Both the position numbers and the translations under genes were made by a program. Of a stretch of 64,000 nucleotides of DNA, positions 9,061-18,340 are shown piece after piece. The stretch covers positions 1,129,002 to 1,193,001 of the forward strand of contig JAJEKV010000106.1 in the NCBI GenBank assembly GCA_021234155.1. Direction: 5' to 3'. The stretch is from Isoetes taiwanensis (Eukaryota; Streptophyta; Lycopodiopsida; Isoetales; Isoetaceae). The number at the start of each line of letters is the position of its first letter. Positions within the stretch are counted from its first letter, which is position 1. The notes beneath the pieces are model-generated. The model was not told the origin of the DNA. It did not search any database and was given only the letters and a program-made list of their open reading frames with translations.

Positions 9061-9441
9061 ACATGCTACACATTACAAGTATACTTTACCGATTCTTTGT
9101 CTCTTAGATCTCCACTGTTGCGATGCTAGTGGGGCCCTAGAATTTTGCCAAGCAACTTTCCGTTTTCTCTTCAGCATTATGCCAATGGTGTTTACGACTT
9201 CTGGGTTGCTCCTTAAAGCGACCTTCTTGTCGATTTAGCCATCGCCCTTCTATAAAACCACTCACATCATCTGCCTTAGAGGGTTGGTTCCCACATTTCC
9301 ACCCCTCTTTGAGTGTTACGATGAAAGGCTACTTTAGCTTGTTTATGCGACTTCTCCATGCCTTGTGCACTCCACAATCGCTAGGCTTCCATACTTCCTA
9401 AAAACCAAGGTGCATGAGCCCAAAAGATGTGCAAGTAGTGC

Positions 9442-11706
9442 GTGACTTCACTCTCTCCCCCATGCGCCTATGAAAGCTTTAATAAATTTGTTATTCGCTT
9501 GCACGAACATTTCGCATCTTCTCTTGTGAGGTCCATTCTCCAATGTATGGGAACAATTCAGACAATGCATCCCATGCTTTTTTTCCTCAATGCCGAACGA
9601 ACGCCATCTCATGCGGTCCTGCTCCGCATCAACCAAAGAATTTTCCAAATTCATAGACCTTTTCTCCCATCCGTTTCCGTTCGAGCCTCTCTATGATTCT
9701 TTTTATGAAGCGTCCGAGCTTTCACCCCTCCAATTGACACCTTCACGAGGCACACTTGTTCTTCCCCGCCCATTTCTCATCGAGCTCTAATCTTACATTG
9801 CCACCATGCAAACCTCGCTTCGATAGAACATGTTCAACTCTACAATTCCTTCCTCTCTTCTCTTCTTGTCCGAAATGTTCCACACGAATCACGCAACTCA
9901 AAAATATCATCTTGTCGATGATTCTCACAAAGCCGCAAAGTGCGATATGAACCCTCTCTAATGGAATGGGGAAAATGCCATGGAACTTGGGATCGTCTTC
10001 TCCTCTATTAGGAGCATTTGCTTGGTTAAGGGACAAGGTTGAAACAGTCTTCCCAAAGGTGCTTGACTTCCTTGCATGATTGCAATCTGCATAAACTTTT
10101 GCATGTTCCTTGTCCTCCTCCACTTATGTTGTACATTGCTTTCTCGGTTTTTAAATCGATGCCAAGTGAAAAATTACTTTGTAAGATCCATAGTGATCTA
10201 CTTGCAATTTTTCCCCTCCCTCGAATCTAGATATTAGACTCGGGATGTCAGTTTGATTGAACACCCATTTCAATACCTCGTGGGTTTCTTTCTGAACTTT
10301 AAAGAGACCTAACCACCAGGTGTCATCTTCAGATTGACATGAGAACCATTTTTCCGCACGCTTCTTCTCCTCGTCCGTCACCTCTACATCTTTTTTATTA
10401 TTCTTGTTGCTCTTTGATTTAGCATGTGCAATTGCATTCTCAATTGCTCTATTCATGATGACAACGGATACCCTCTCATACTTCTCAAACTTGGTCAGTT
10501 CCATTTCATCCAATTTTATGCAAACTTCAATCTCACCATTAGTTTCTCGCGAATCGTTAAGTCATAATATTTGACAAGGAATTGTAAGAGAGTAACCAGT
10601 CAACCCAAAGATTATTATGTTCATTCATTCCAACTATATCACAACAATCCTTGCCATTCTTATCTTTTTATGGCTATGGCAGACCAAAGACATTCAACGT
10701 GGTGCATCTCTCCTAATATGGCATACACCATCTTTGTCCTAGTAACCCTTGTATTCTCGACAATTTGTGGACGTGGAGCGAATACTTTTTTTGTGCCCAT
10801 TCTTTTCAACGCTTCGTGGAATGGCTTGAATAGAGAACGGTAACCAAGCCTCATTGCCTACATCATCACAAACAAATGTACATCCGTAAGCTTCTAACTT
10901 CTTGTAGATCTCCCCTAGTACCATTTCCAATACCATCTTCTTGAGAGGAGAGTTGTAGGGCTGACAAATCATGTCCACTATCTCCCTGTTCGTCGCGCTA
11001 GGTTCTTCACTCACGTAACCAAAATTGCTTCTAGTTTCCCCGGATCTTAACCGGCCTTTGCTAGTGTTGTAAACGGACCTTGTGGCCGTGACCCTGCGTC
11101 TGAATGCACCTGATCCAAACTTCAGTTCCTCTATCGGTCGATAATGCTTCTTCCTTTCTCGCAAGCCAAGGGGTGTTTTCTTCAAATTCTTTAACCTACA
11201 TTGAAGCCCAAAGTTTGCTCTTTTCGAGCTCTTGGATCTTTTTCTTGCAGCTGCCCTATCACCAATTTGGACTTGTCCACTTCAGATCTCAAAGAAGTTT
11301 CCCTCCCCAAGCCGTCATTCCTTTCCTTCATCACGGTGGAGTAATGAAGCGAGAGAAAAAGAGTCTGCCGGTTTAAGTTACAATTCTTTTTGTGACAATC
11401 GGGCGGCTCATCTCAAGGAACTCAGATTCGATTCGAATGCCTTCATCCTTTCTCAATCTCTCACAATATCCCAAGAGGCCGGAGTTACCGCCACCACAAA
11501 ATCGGACTAAACTTGAAACGTCCCGAAATGACGGTTTCTTGCCACTCAATGGATCCAATGGATATAAACTGCCATCCGCCCAGATGTCGACACTTTTTGA
11601 GCCCCGCAAGGCGCAACATGTCGAGGTCTAAGTTCTTATTTTTAGACCTCCTTTTTGCGATTGAAGACCGGAGCATATTCCCCGAAGTCGTTGGATCCTT
11701 ATCCAC
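9442..11706 (-). pseudogene. Large decayed minus-strand gene with transposase-like motifs
   Basis: A chain of minus-strand fragments with many shifts and stops reads from about 11,706 down to 9,300. The N-terminal part has KKCRHLGGWQFISI, then a coiled coil. The middle has SNFGYVSEEPSATNREIVDM and MVLGEIYKKLEAYGCTFVCD, then RVTRTKMVYAILGEMHHVE, then RAIENAIAHAKSKSNKNNKK and WFSCQSEDDTWWLGLFKVQK. The C-terminal part has FPIPLERVHIALCGFVRIID and, in other frames near 9.3-9.5 kb, VTHYLHIFWAHAP followed by a KYGSL-like motif and a Glu/His/Lys block. A His-rich helix followed by YGSL and a trailing E-x-x-H pattern is typical of the C-terminal part of some large eukaryotic transposase-like proteins. 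I cannot assign a superfamily. It could instead be a virus-derived gene. Confidence 0.4.
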
Positions 11707-11719
11707 ACATCATTTGGAG

Positions 11720-12145
11720 CTTCCATACCGCGTGGATCGCACGGTCCGCCAAATGAATGTGTACAATTTGTATGCCCCACACACGGGCTTCCGTTTGAGG
11801 CTCACCAGACTAACCTCGTTTTTGAAATTTGCAACGTGCATATGGAAATCGAAAAGTCCATTCTCCTACAATCCATGCTTTTATACAAAAGCAAATTCAA
11901 AATTCGAATTGTAGAGGGGCGGGAAGCTTGTATTGGGATGAAGTAAAGATCCCGGTTACGAACTTTTAAGGCGCAATTGCAGCGCCTCGAAACGAATGTC
12001 TAATACAAAGCTTCAACCTACACATTCAAATTTTGAAATGTAGAAGGCGGGAATGGACTCTAAATGAAAATAGGGCAAGACAAGAATCGGTGATGCGCAT
12101 GATTGGTATCTGACAAACCAAGAGACACCGTCATGAGTTGCCGGT
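11720..12145. repeat. Dispersed direct repeat, copy A
   Basis: A block of about 425 bp that recurs at 14,311-14,678 in the same orientation. Shared anchors include GCAACGTGCATATGGAAATC, CTACAATCCATGCTTTTATA and TACACATTCAAATTTTGAAA. The pair brackets about 2.2 kb holding a hairpin and two small open frames. They could be LTR remnants or a segmental duplication; no TG/CA ends or primer site were found at this pair. Confidence 0.85.
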
Positions 12146-12600
12146 CAACGGTATCTTGACCAAGGAGATTTGTGTAAGAATAAAAGCCTGGTCCTATGCC
12201 CTTTACCACCGTATCCGGCCTCCAATAGTAAATGCAAACCCTACCATAGGGTTAATATTTATGTTTTAGTGGCTCGATACCATGCAACTGGTAAATACAT
12301 TAGGACTGCATTAAAGCCTCTATGTTTATAGCAAGGTCCCTAATGTTTAATAAACTATACTTCATGTATATGTAACTTATTAAGATGTTGTCTAAATGTC
12401 ATACCAAGAAGACCACTACTGTGTCAACTTAGTATAATCTAGAAGCATGCCCAGACATAATAAAAAAAACCCTTCCACCTACCGTGGAATGAAGCAGAAC
12501 ACACCTATTACATTGCATATTCTGTGACCATGGGGATGGCTAACCCCCACTATCACAGTAGGGGTTGAGCCTCATCCCATAAAAAAGCCTATATACATTA
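12146..12600. other. AT-rich spacer
   Basis: No convincing gene. It contains an imperfect inverted repeat, GGCTAACCCCCACT against AGTAGGGGTTGAGCC, at about 12,538-12,571. Confidence 0.5.
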
Positions 12601-12622
12601 TTTAGAAGTCATACCTTGAGAT

Positions 12623-12880
12623 TTAGTTGTTCAGGAACTCCAGCATGGTACTGCTGTCATACTGCAGTCCTGGAAAATCATTATTGTACACATATTTGTA
12701 TACTGCTCTACTGAGGCCCTTATAGTCAAAACCATTATCAACAAAGCTCATTATAAGCCTTTTGATATCTCGAGCTGCTTCTCTAGGACATGAATTAATA
12801 TACATGTAAGGTAAAACTTGTGAAATGATGACATTTCTGGCCTGGTGATATGGCCTACAGCTGGCAGCATGTACATACTT
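12623..12880 (-). CDS. Unrecognised minus-strand open frame
   Basis: The minus strand is open from about 12,880 to a stop at 12,623 and ends in EFLNN. The visible sequence, including QARNVIISQVLPYMYINSCP, REAARDIKRLIMSFVDNGFD and GLSRAVYKYVYNNDFPGLQY, looks like a folded helical protein, not random translation. The only in-frame Met is internal (at 12,805), so the N-terminus is probably an upstream exon or lost. No family recognised. It sits between hairpin 11 of the array and repeat A. Confidence 0.4.
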   Translation of the reverse strand, partial: KYVHAASCRPYHQARNVIISQVLPYMYINSCPREAARDIKRLIMSFVDNGFDYKGLSRAVYKYVYNNDFPGLQYDSSTMLEFLNN

Positions 12881-13043
12881 TAGGACTTTAAATGGAAGAA
12901 TGTCCCTTTTGTCATATTTAATAGTCCTGTAGATCCCATTGGCAGTTCATAAAACATAATATAACTTGGAATGATAGATATTTTATATGCAAATGGGAGA
13001 CTGGACTTGTGTTTAATTTTAATTTGACAACAAATAAGAAAGT

Positions 13044-13111
13044 GGATCACACGATGCGAATTTAGTGTGTTCCATTTTTGTTGCATATGTACTATTCGCT
13101 TGGTGTGATCC
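13044..13111. repeat. Array hairpin 11 (outlying copy)
   Basis: GGATCACACGATGCGAAT pairs with ATTCGCTTGGTGTGATCC. It lies 4 kb beyond the main array. Its spacer shares GTTCCATTTTTGTTGCAT-like sequence with hairpin 2 (TTTTTTGTTGCACATAGTA), so the two are sister copies. Confidence 0.85.
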
Positions 13112-13514
13112 TTGAAAAATAATATGCTCTTTGAAAAGGGATAATGACTTATGTACTTAAGAGTGGTAACACATGTACAGTAAAAAAAAAGTTAGGTATT
13201 CAAATGGAATTAGAAGCAAAAACTTTTTACATTCAAAATTTTTTATGGCCGTATGGCTTTACATCATTTTGTAAATTTAAATGCCCGGAGGCTTCAACTA
13301 TTCACAACAAAAAGTCCTGAGGCTTGCAAATATATGGTAAGAAGTCGGAGGCAAGTCGGAGGCTAAGAACAAGGGAAAAAAAAAAATAAGAGGTGCTCTC
13401 GCCCTAACAAATTTCATTCATCCGCTTCACCATCCGCAAAAAAAAAAAAGAAATAACCGTTAGTTGAATGCTTAAGAAAAGAAAGAAAACATGCATGTAC
13501 CATGAACTAACGCC
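13112..13514. other. AT-rich spacer
   Basis: A-runs and short AT-rich words only. The phrase GCTTG/GCTTC-AA-x-TAT repeats loosely around the words GAGGCTT (13,280-13,370). No gene seen. Confidence 0.5.
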
Positions 13515-13845
13515 ATGAGCTCCTCAAGTCGGGCCGATTCGTCTTCAACTTCTTCATCTTCTTCATCATCTTCGGCTTCTTCTCCATCGGTAGACCACTC
13601 ATTTTCTCAAGAATCTCCTATCCAAATTCTTCAAGAACACACGGATGAACTCCTGCTCCCGGAATTTCCTCTAATTCCTCATTCTCTCGATTCCTCGTCA
13701 AAGGAATCGAGGAATCGAGGCATTCAAAGCAAGAACCGTGGGGCAGCGGAGGGAATCATGAGGGAACACCTCTTCCAGCCGTAATAGGCGCCTCTTGGAG
13801 GACACCTCCGGCTCTTCCGTAGTTGATCTCTTCATGGCGATGGAC
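13515..13845. CDS. Ser-rich / basic small open frames on opposite strands
   Basis: The plus strand encodes a frame beginning MSSSSRADSSST followed by a serine run (13,515-13,784). The minus strand over the same DNA starts at about 13,834 and reads MKRSTTEEPEVSSKRRLLRL and EEVFPHDS. The serine run is driven by a TCT/TTC-type simple repeat, so it may be trivial. Ser-rich starts followed by a KR-rich stretch recall the coiled-coil cassettes at 5.6-8.8 kb, but homology is not demonstrable. Confidence 0.25.
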
Positions 13846-14016
13846 TAGAGAAATTGGGCGGAGGATCTAGCGAAGATTGGGCGGAGATTGGGGGGAGAAT
13901 GGGCGCCAATCTAGGCTGGATTAGACGTGAAAATCGTAGGAATGATTCGTATTCCAGTCCTATCAACCATCATTACATGCCATTATGTGCATATCTCGAA
14001 ATTTGAGCCATATCTA

Positions 14017-14120
14017 ATATCTTCCTTTTTTAACCTTATACCTAAATATCCAATATCTTCCTTTTTTAACCTTATTCCTAAATATCCAATATCTTCCTTT
14101 TTTAACCTTATTCCTAAACC
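14017..14120. repeat. 36 bp tandem repeat, three copies
   Basis: The unit AATATCTTCCTTTTTTAACC plus 16 further bases is repeated three times with one or two changes. Confidence 0.9.
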
Positions 14121-14310
14121 TATATGATTTGAGTTTAACCTGAAAATGAACACCGATATAATTCGAATTTAACATACTATTTAATACCAAGATGCTACGT
14201 CACACTATGTCGATAATTGGGATTTAAAAAAAAACACTCCAAACCCTCCTCGAGAAAACCACGTAAGTGCCGACCTCACTTGTGTTTAAGTTTAATTTGA
14301 CAACAAGCAA

Positions 14311-14678
14311 CTTCCATATCGTAGATCGCACGGCCAAATCAAGGTGTGGTATTTTTATGCCCCAACACAATTAAGCTTCGTGTGAGCCGAACGTCCGTGC
14401 ACTAACTTCGTTTTGAAATTTGCAACGTGCATATGGAAATCGAAAAGTCCATTCTCCTACAATCCATGCTTTTATACATTAAGCAAATTCAAATTTCAAT
14501 TGTGGGGGCGGGAAGCCCATATTAGGATGAAGTGAAGATCGGTTAAAAAAAGCCGCAAATGGCGCCTCGAAAATGAAAGTCCGATCGATACAAAGCTTCA
14601 ACCTACACATTCAAATTTTGAAATGTAGAAGGCGGTGATGCGCACGCTTACCAAGAGACACCGTAATGAGTTGCCGGT
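14311..14678. repeat. Dispersed direct repeat, copy B
   Basis: Second copy of the block at 11,720-12,145, slightly shorter, with matching end CACCGTAATGAGTTGCCGGT. The upstream flank TTGTGTTTAAGTTTAATTTG is also shared with the flank of hairpin 11 (13,008), so the duplicated unit is larger than the core. Confidence 0.85.
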
Positions 14679-14899
14679 ATGCTATAATGCAAGTGGCATT
14701 TTAGAAGCGCCACGTGTTGCATCAGTCCGTCTGACAACCAACAGAATTAAATACATATGGTGCCATGAATGTGCAATCCCCCTTATTCCGGAAGAATATT
14801 CCAAGCAAATCTGTAATTATGAGAGTTTGGTATCCTAGGTGGCATGGGAAAAAGGGAGCGGAAATATGACGTGGAATGGCTGATAGGAGGCCATTTTCA

Positions 14900-14995
14900 G
14901 ACCCCAAATCCGCACTAATGATGGGGGATTTCCTACGAGATGTGTGGCCGAGCGTCGTATATTTGGTAGGGAGCGTCACAATGGTATCAGATCCA
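14900..14995 (+). mobile_element. LTR 3' end plus primer-binding-site remnant
   Basis: GGGGGATTTCCTACGAGATG through GGTAGGGAGCGTCACA is followed directly by ATGGTATCAGATCC, which matches the initiator-Met tRNA primer site next to plant LTRs (TGGTATCAGAGC). A related LTR end occurs in inverse orientation at about 32,914-32,985. The body of the element is missing. The following 600 bp (15,000-15,640) are non-coding, with internal-leader-like sequence. Confidence 0.65.
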
Positions 14996-15708
14996 TGTTC
15001 TTGGTAGACCAAGAACTAGCACTGACCATATCCCTGATTTAGTAGTCTAACCGGCCTAATAGAGTGTGGGACGAAGATTCCACCATTGAACCTCGAGAAC
15101 GAGAGGAAAATTTTTTCTCCCAAGTAGTGGGGTCGTAAAGTTAGGCTAAGTTATTAGATGCAGGAAAAAGAATGAGTCGGATTAACATTCTAGTAAATTG
15201 GAGTGAATATTATGCATGAGCATCAAATTTCATCCAAAATGGGTTGAAGAACCATCCCAATCCGAGACCCCAGTGAAAAATGGCGCAAATTCATAATTAA
15301 CACACCAAACCATTAGGAAAAATCGAATTTCTAGTTATAATTAAGTAATAACCATATACAATAGCATATATATACAAGAAAATTAATACGTCCTACGGCG
15401 CATTGTTCCAGTTTTAGCATGTTCTTACGGTGCAAGGCCCTGTAGTGCTCTAGATAACCAACGATTCCACTGAGATTCTCTTGTGATTCCTCTATATTCT
15501 TCAACATTCTATGTATTATATTTAGCATTCATGAAGATTCCCCTACATTCTCTTAGAATTTTCTATTTTGATTGAGGTGTTCACCCATGAGCATTTAAAA
15601 CCTTCCAACTGTGCAACATTTTTCCGTTAGACTTGTATATTTTCCTAGGTTCTCTTACAATTTATGAGATTTCCTTATATTCCTTTTAATTCTCCTGGAT
15701 TCCCTTAC

Positions 15709-15785
15709 ATTCTAGAAATTTCTAGAACATTTTAGAACTTTCTAGAACATTTTGAAACTTTCAAAACATCCTAGAATATTATAGT
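15709..15785. repeat. Tandem TTCTAGAA / heat-shock-element-like words
   Basis: TTCTAGAA, TTCTAGAACA, TTTAGAACTTTCTAGAACA and TTTGAAACTTTCAAAAC succeed each other at about 10 bp steps, forming alternating nTTCnnGAAn blocks. They fit the consensus for heat-shock factor binding but may simply be a degenerate satellite. No gene lies close downstream. Confidence 0.5.
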
Positions 15786-15849
15786 CTACTTTATCTTAAT
15801 TAGAACATTACCCTTAAGTGTGTTTGAAACATAAATTATTCATAGAATT

Positions 15850-15925
15850 AATGCTTGGTCTAGTGGTTAGAGTGGGGGTTTTGGGGGGTTAAGGTCCAGG
15901 GTTCGAATCCCCTCAATAACATAAA
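15850..15925 (+). mobile_element. tRNA-derived SINE head
   Basis: TGGTCTAGTGGTTAGAGTGG (15,856) is a good Pol III A box and GGTTCGAATCC (15,900) an exact B box, spaced as in tRNA genes. The block does not fold as an intact tRNA (no matching acceptor arms) and the 3' flank is AT-rich, so it is a SINE head or tRNA relic. Confidence 0.7.
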
Positions 15926-16039
15926 AATTTTTAAAAGCCTTTCCTTAAGGAACGAGCATTCAATATGAGCCTTAGGATCTTAGACTCGATCAACGATCAA
16001 GATCTCACCATATAAAAGCAATATGAGCCGTATGATCTA

Positions 16040-16260
16040 TTATATATAATTCCCAAAGCCACGTGGACCGTAGGATGTATCCCCAAGCCACGTGAGCCGT
16101 CGGATCTCGGACCGACGGTCAGGATCAAATCAATCTCGACCGTAGGACCATGGTACACACATTATATGTAAACTCCCAGGCCATCTGGGCCGTAGGATAC
16201 GTCCCAAATCCACGTGAGCCGTCGGATCTCGAACGGACGGCCGGATAAGCGCGAAACATA
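16040..16260. repeat. Repeated CACGTG / CCGTAGGAT / CCGACGG words
   Basis: Three or four degenerate units of 40-60 bp contain CCACGTGAGCCGTCGGATCT, GGCCGTAGGAT and GACGGTC-type inverted words. GC-rich repeats with such words are common in plant LTR and Helitron sequence. Nothing coding. Confidence 0.6.
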
Positions 16261-16526
16261 AGAACATATATAGATCAGATCAGATATAATAGGTGTATTT
16301 AATAAGGGGGGCTAATGAATAGGGCTATTAATGGTAGGGGAATATTCTTAACCCTAGGAGCATCTTATCCTTTTTAAATACCATTTTAGAGTCCCACTCT
16401 CCCTAACTCACCCTAAATCTCCTTTCTTGATCTCCAGCTTAAGCTAATCCATTTTCTTAACCATAAGATATAGCCCGAACCAAATGTACAACTTGGAAGT
16501 TCAGGAGCCCCAGATAGACTCCTTCC

Positions 16527-17283
16527 ATGGTGGAGGTGGCAGTAGGTAGCGGCAAGAAGATCCCAGAGCACCTCAAGCCCGGGAGGGAGGAGGAGGAGCA
16601 GAACGTTTCGTCCAGCTCTATGAACGAAACTTTCCACACCTTCCACGAACAGGCGCCCAACAACTCGTCGAGAGCCACCCAGAGGTCAGATAAAACCGTT
16701 GAGCTCAGCACGCCTTCGCTGAGCCAAGAGGAGGAGCAACAGCAGGGGGATAGCCAGCAAGAGGAAGGGCAGCAGCAGGAGGAGGAGCGCCATCAAGCAC
16801 ATGTTGGCTCCAGTAAGAAAAAGGGTAAGGAAAAGGTAGCAGAGTGGCCAGAGGAGCGGGCGAGGAGAAAGAAGAGGGAGAGGGAGAAGGAGGACCCGAG
16901 AAGGGAGAAAAGGTCCAAAAGTGACCAAGATCGGCCCCGAGCGACATTGCATATCGAAGAACCTCGTCGGGAGGTAACCAACAAGGAGGATGAGGAGGAG
17001 GCTGGGGAAGCGGCGGACAGGAGGAAGAAGAGCCCGAAGGGATGTCGGGGAGACATCCAACCCTGACGCCCGTCCACCCTACCCGAAGTGGCCCAAGCCA
17101 CCGAAGGTAGTAAAGAAGCAGAAGGTAGGAGAACGCGAGTTCATGCTTAAGCAGGACTGCGAGTTCCAATGGAGGAAGAAGGCATACCAAAGTATCTTAG
17201 AAGATGGAAGAGGTACAATGATTGATATTACAAGCAGAACGTACAAAAGTACGTTAAGGGCGGCAAGCCGAAGAATCAACTAA
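16527..17283 (+). CDS. Highly charged Glu/Lys/Arg-rich protein fragment
   Basis: The start at 16,527 opens a 179-codon frame ending at 17,066: a mixed N-terminus (MVEVAVGSGKKIPEHLKPGR), a Glu/Gln tract (EEEQQQGDSQQEEGQQQEEE), then Lys/Arg/Glu-rich sequence. An overlapping frame (16,990-17,283) continues with PPYPKWPKPPKVVKKQKVGE and REFMLKQDCEFQWRKKAYQS, so one shift probably separates two parts of one protein. Low complexity prevents family assignment. It runs straight into the histone H3 relic at about 17,222. It may be an N-terminal extension of that gene or a separate gag-like protein. Confidence 0.45.
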
Positions 17284-17643
17284 AGCCGCCACCACCCAAG
17301 CCAGAGCCACCAAAGAAGGTCCACCATAACTCGAAGCACTGTGTTTCGGGAGATTAGGCACGTTCAGCAATGCACTAATCTCCTGATCTGGAAGGCGCCG
17401 TTCGAACGACTCCTCCGGGAGATTATGTAGGAGTTCCGGACCGACTATAGGGTCACAGCCCTAACAATCTGATCCCTACAAGAGGCAGTAGAGACGGAGC
17501 TGGTGCAGCTCTTTGAGGAAGGCAACCTGTGTGCCATCCATGCAAAGAGAGTAATAGTGATGCCCAAGGATCTCCATCTGGCTAGGAGGATCCGTAAGGA
17601 GAAGAGAGAAGCCTTAGAAGCTTCTAATTTTGTGCTTAGATAA
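17222..17643 (+). pseudogene. Second decayed histone H3-like sequence
   Basis: Clear H3 fold in one frame: FREIRHVQQCTNLLIWKAPF, then ERLLREIM, a stop, EFRTDYRVTALTI, a stop, then [18 protein letters not shown] and [20 protein letters not shown] (canonical H3: [20 protein letters not shown]). A tail is recognisable in another frame upstream (KQNVQKYVKGGKPKNQL against H3 KQTARKSTGGKAPRKQL). At least two in-frame stops and one or two shifts show it is dead. REIRHxQxxTNLLI resembles the aN region of centromeric CENH3 (REIRHFQKTTNLLI), while loop 1 (RTDYR) and MPKD are like ordinary H3. It is a diverged H3 variant, distinct from the one at 3.5-4.3 kb. Confidence 0.88.
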
Positions 17644-17763
17644 ATTATATATATAAAAGTATTTTTTTGTATAAATCAAATTGGTGTAAAACGTTTCTTA
17701 ATATAATTATAATGTTCTTATTACTAATATTAGCCTAAGATTTTGTTTTTAAATTGATTTTTA

Positions 17764-17873
17764 GGTCAAAGTTGACTCACTCAGGTCTGACCGCGCCGAT
17801 GGCCCCTGCATCGCGAACGCGCGAATGTAGATGCATTTCGCGCGGTCTCATCCGAGTCACCCATATTTGACCA
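17764..17873. repeat. Palindrome, second family, copy 1
   Basis: GGTCAAAGTTGACTCACTCA with GGTCTGACCGCGC at left is mirrored by GCGCGGTCTCATCCGAGTCA and TTTGACC at right, giving a fold-back of about 110 bp. It starts about 120 bp after the H3 relic, like the spacing in the first array. Confidence 0.8.
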
Positions 17874-17961
17874 AAACATAACATAAAATAAGTGGCTAGA
17901 TAGCATAGAATTGATCCAAACATGCATTGTAGTTTTTATAGCTCCTAGGAATGTTAAGTCT

Positions 17962-18062
17962 TGCCAAAATTGACCCACTCGGGTCTGACCACGCCGATGG
18001 TCCCTGCGTCACGAACATAGATGCGTTTCGCGCAGTCTGACCCGAGTCGACCATGTTTAGCC
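17962..18062. repeat. Palindrome, second family, copy 2
   Basis: TTGACCCACTCGGGTCTGAC at left and GTCTGACCCGAGTCGACCAT at right form a second copy, about 90 bp after the first and sharing the spacer words GCCGATGG and AGATGCGTTTCGCGC. Confidence 0.8.
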
Positions 18063-18340
18063 AAAATTGTCCAAAATTTAGCTAGTAAACTACCCCATAG
18101 TGTTTCTTGATTTGTTTTACTTATATTTGCACTTCAGGTTACCTAGTTTAGAGATCTATAGCCTTAGAACATAGATATACCCGATCAAGAAGTCTTGGGC
18201 ATGGAAGCCTAGGCAGCCTTAGTCTATAAAAAGGGCCTCATTTGACATTTTCTCTTCACCAAGTTGCTCTCATCCTCTTAAGCAATTTTCCAGCTCTCTG
18301 TCAGTCTTTCCCAACCATTTTCTGCTCTAATCTCTGCTCA

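Noticed and set aside
1860-14700. An integrated large DNA virus
   Set aside because: The compact gene/hairpin layout and histone H3 suggest it, but no capsid protein, DNA polymerase, packaging ATPase or late transcription factor is visible. Kept as a hypothesis only.
16686-17190. Leu/Pro-rich membrane proteins on the minus strand
   Set aside because: They are antisense shadows of the Glu/Lys/Arg-rich plus-strand frame.
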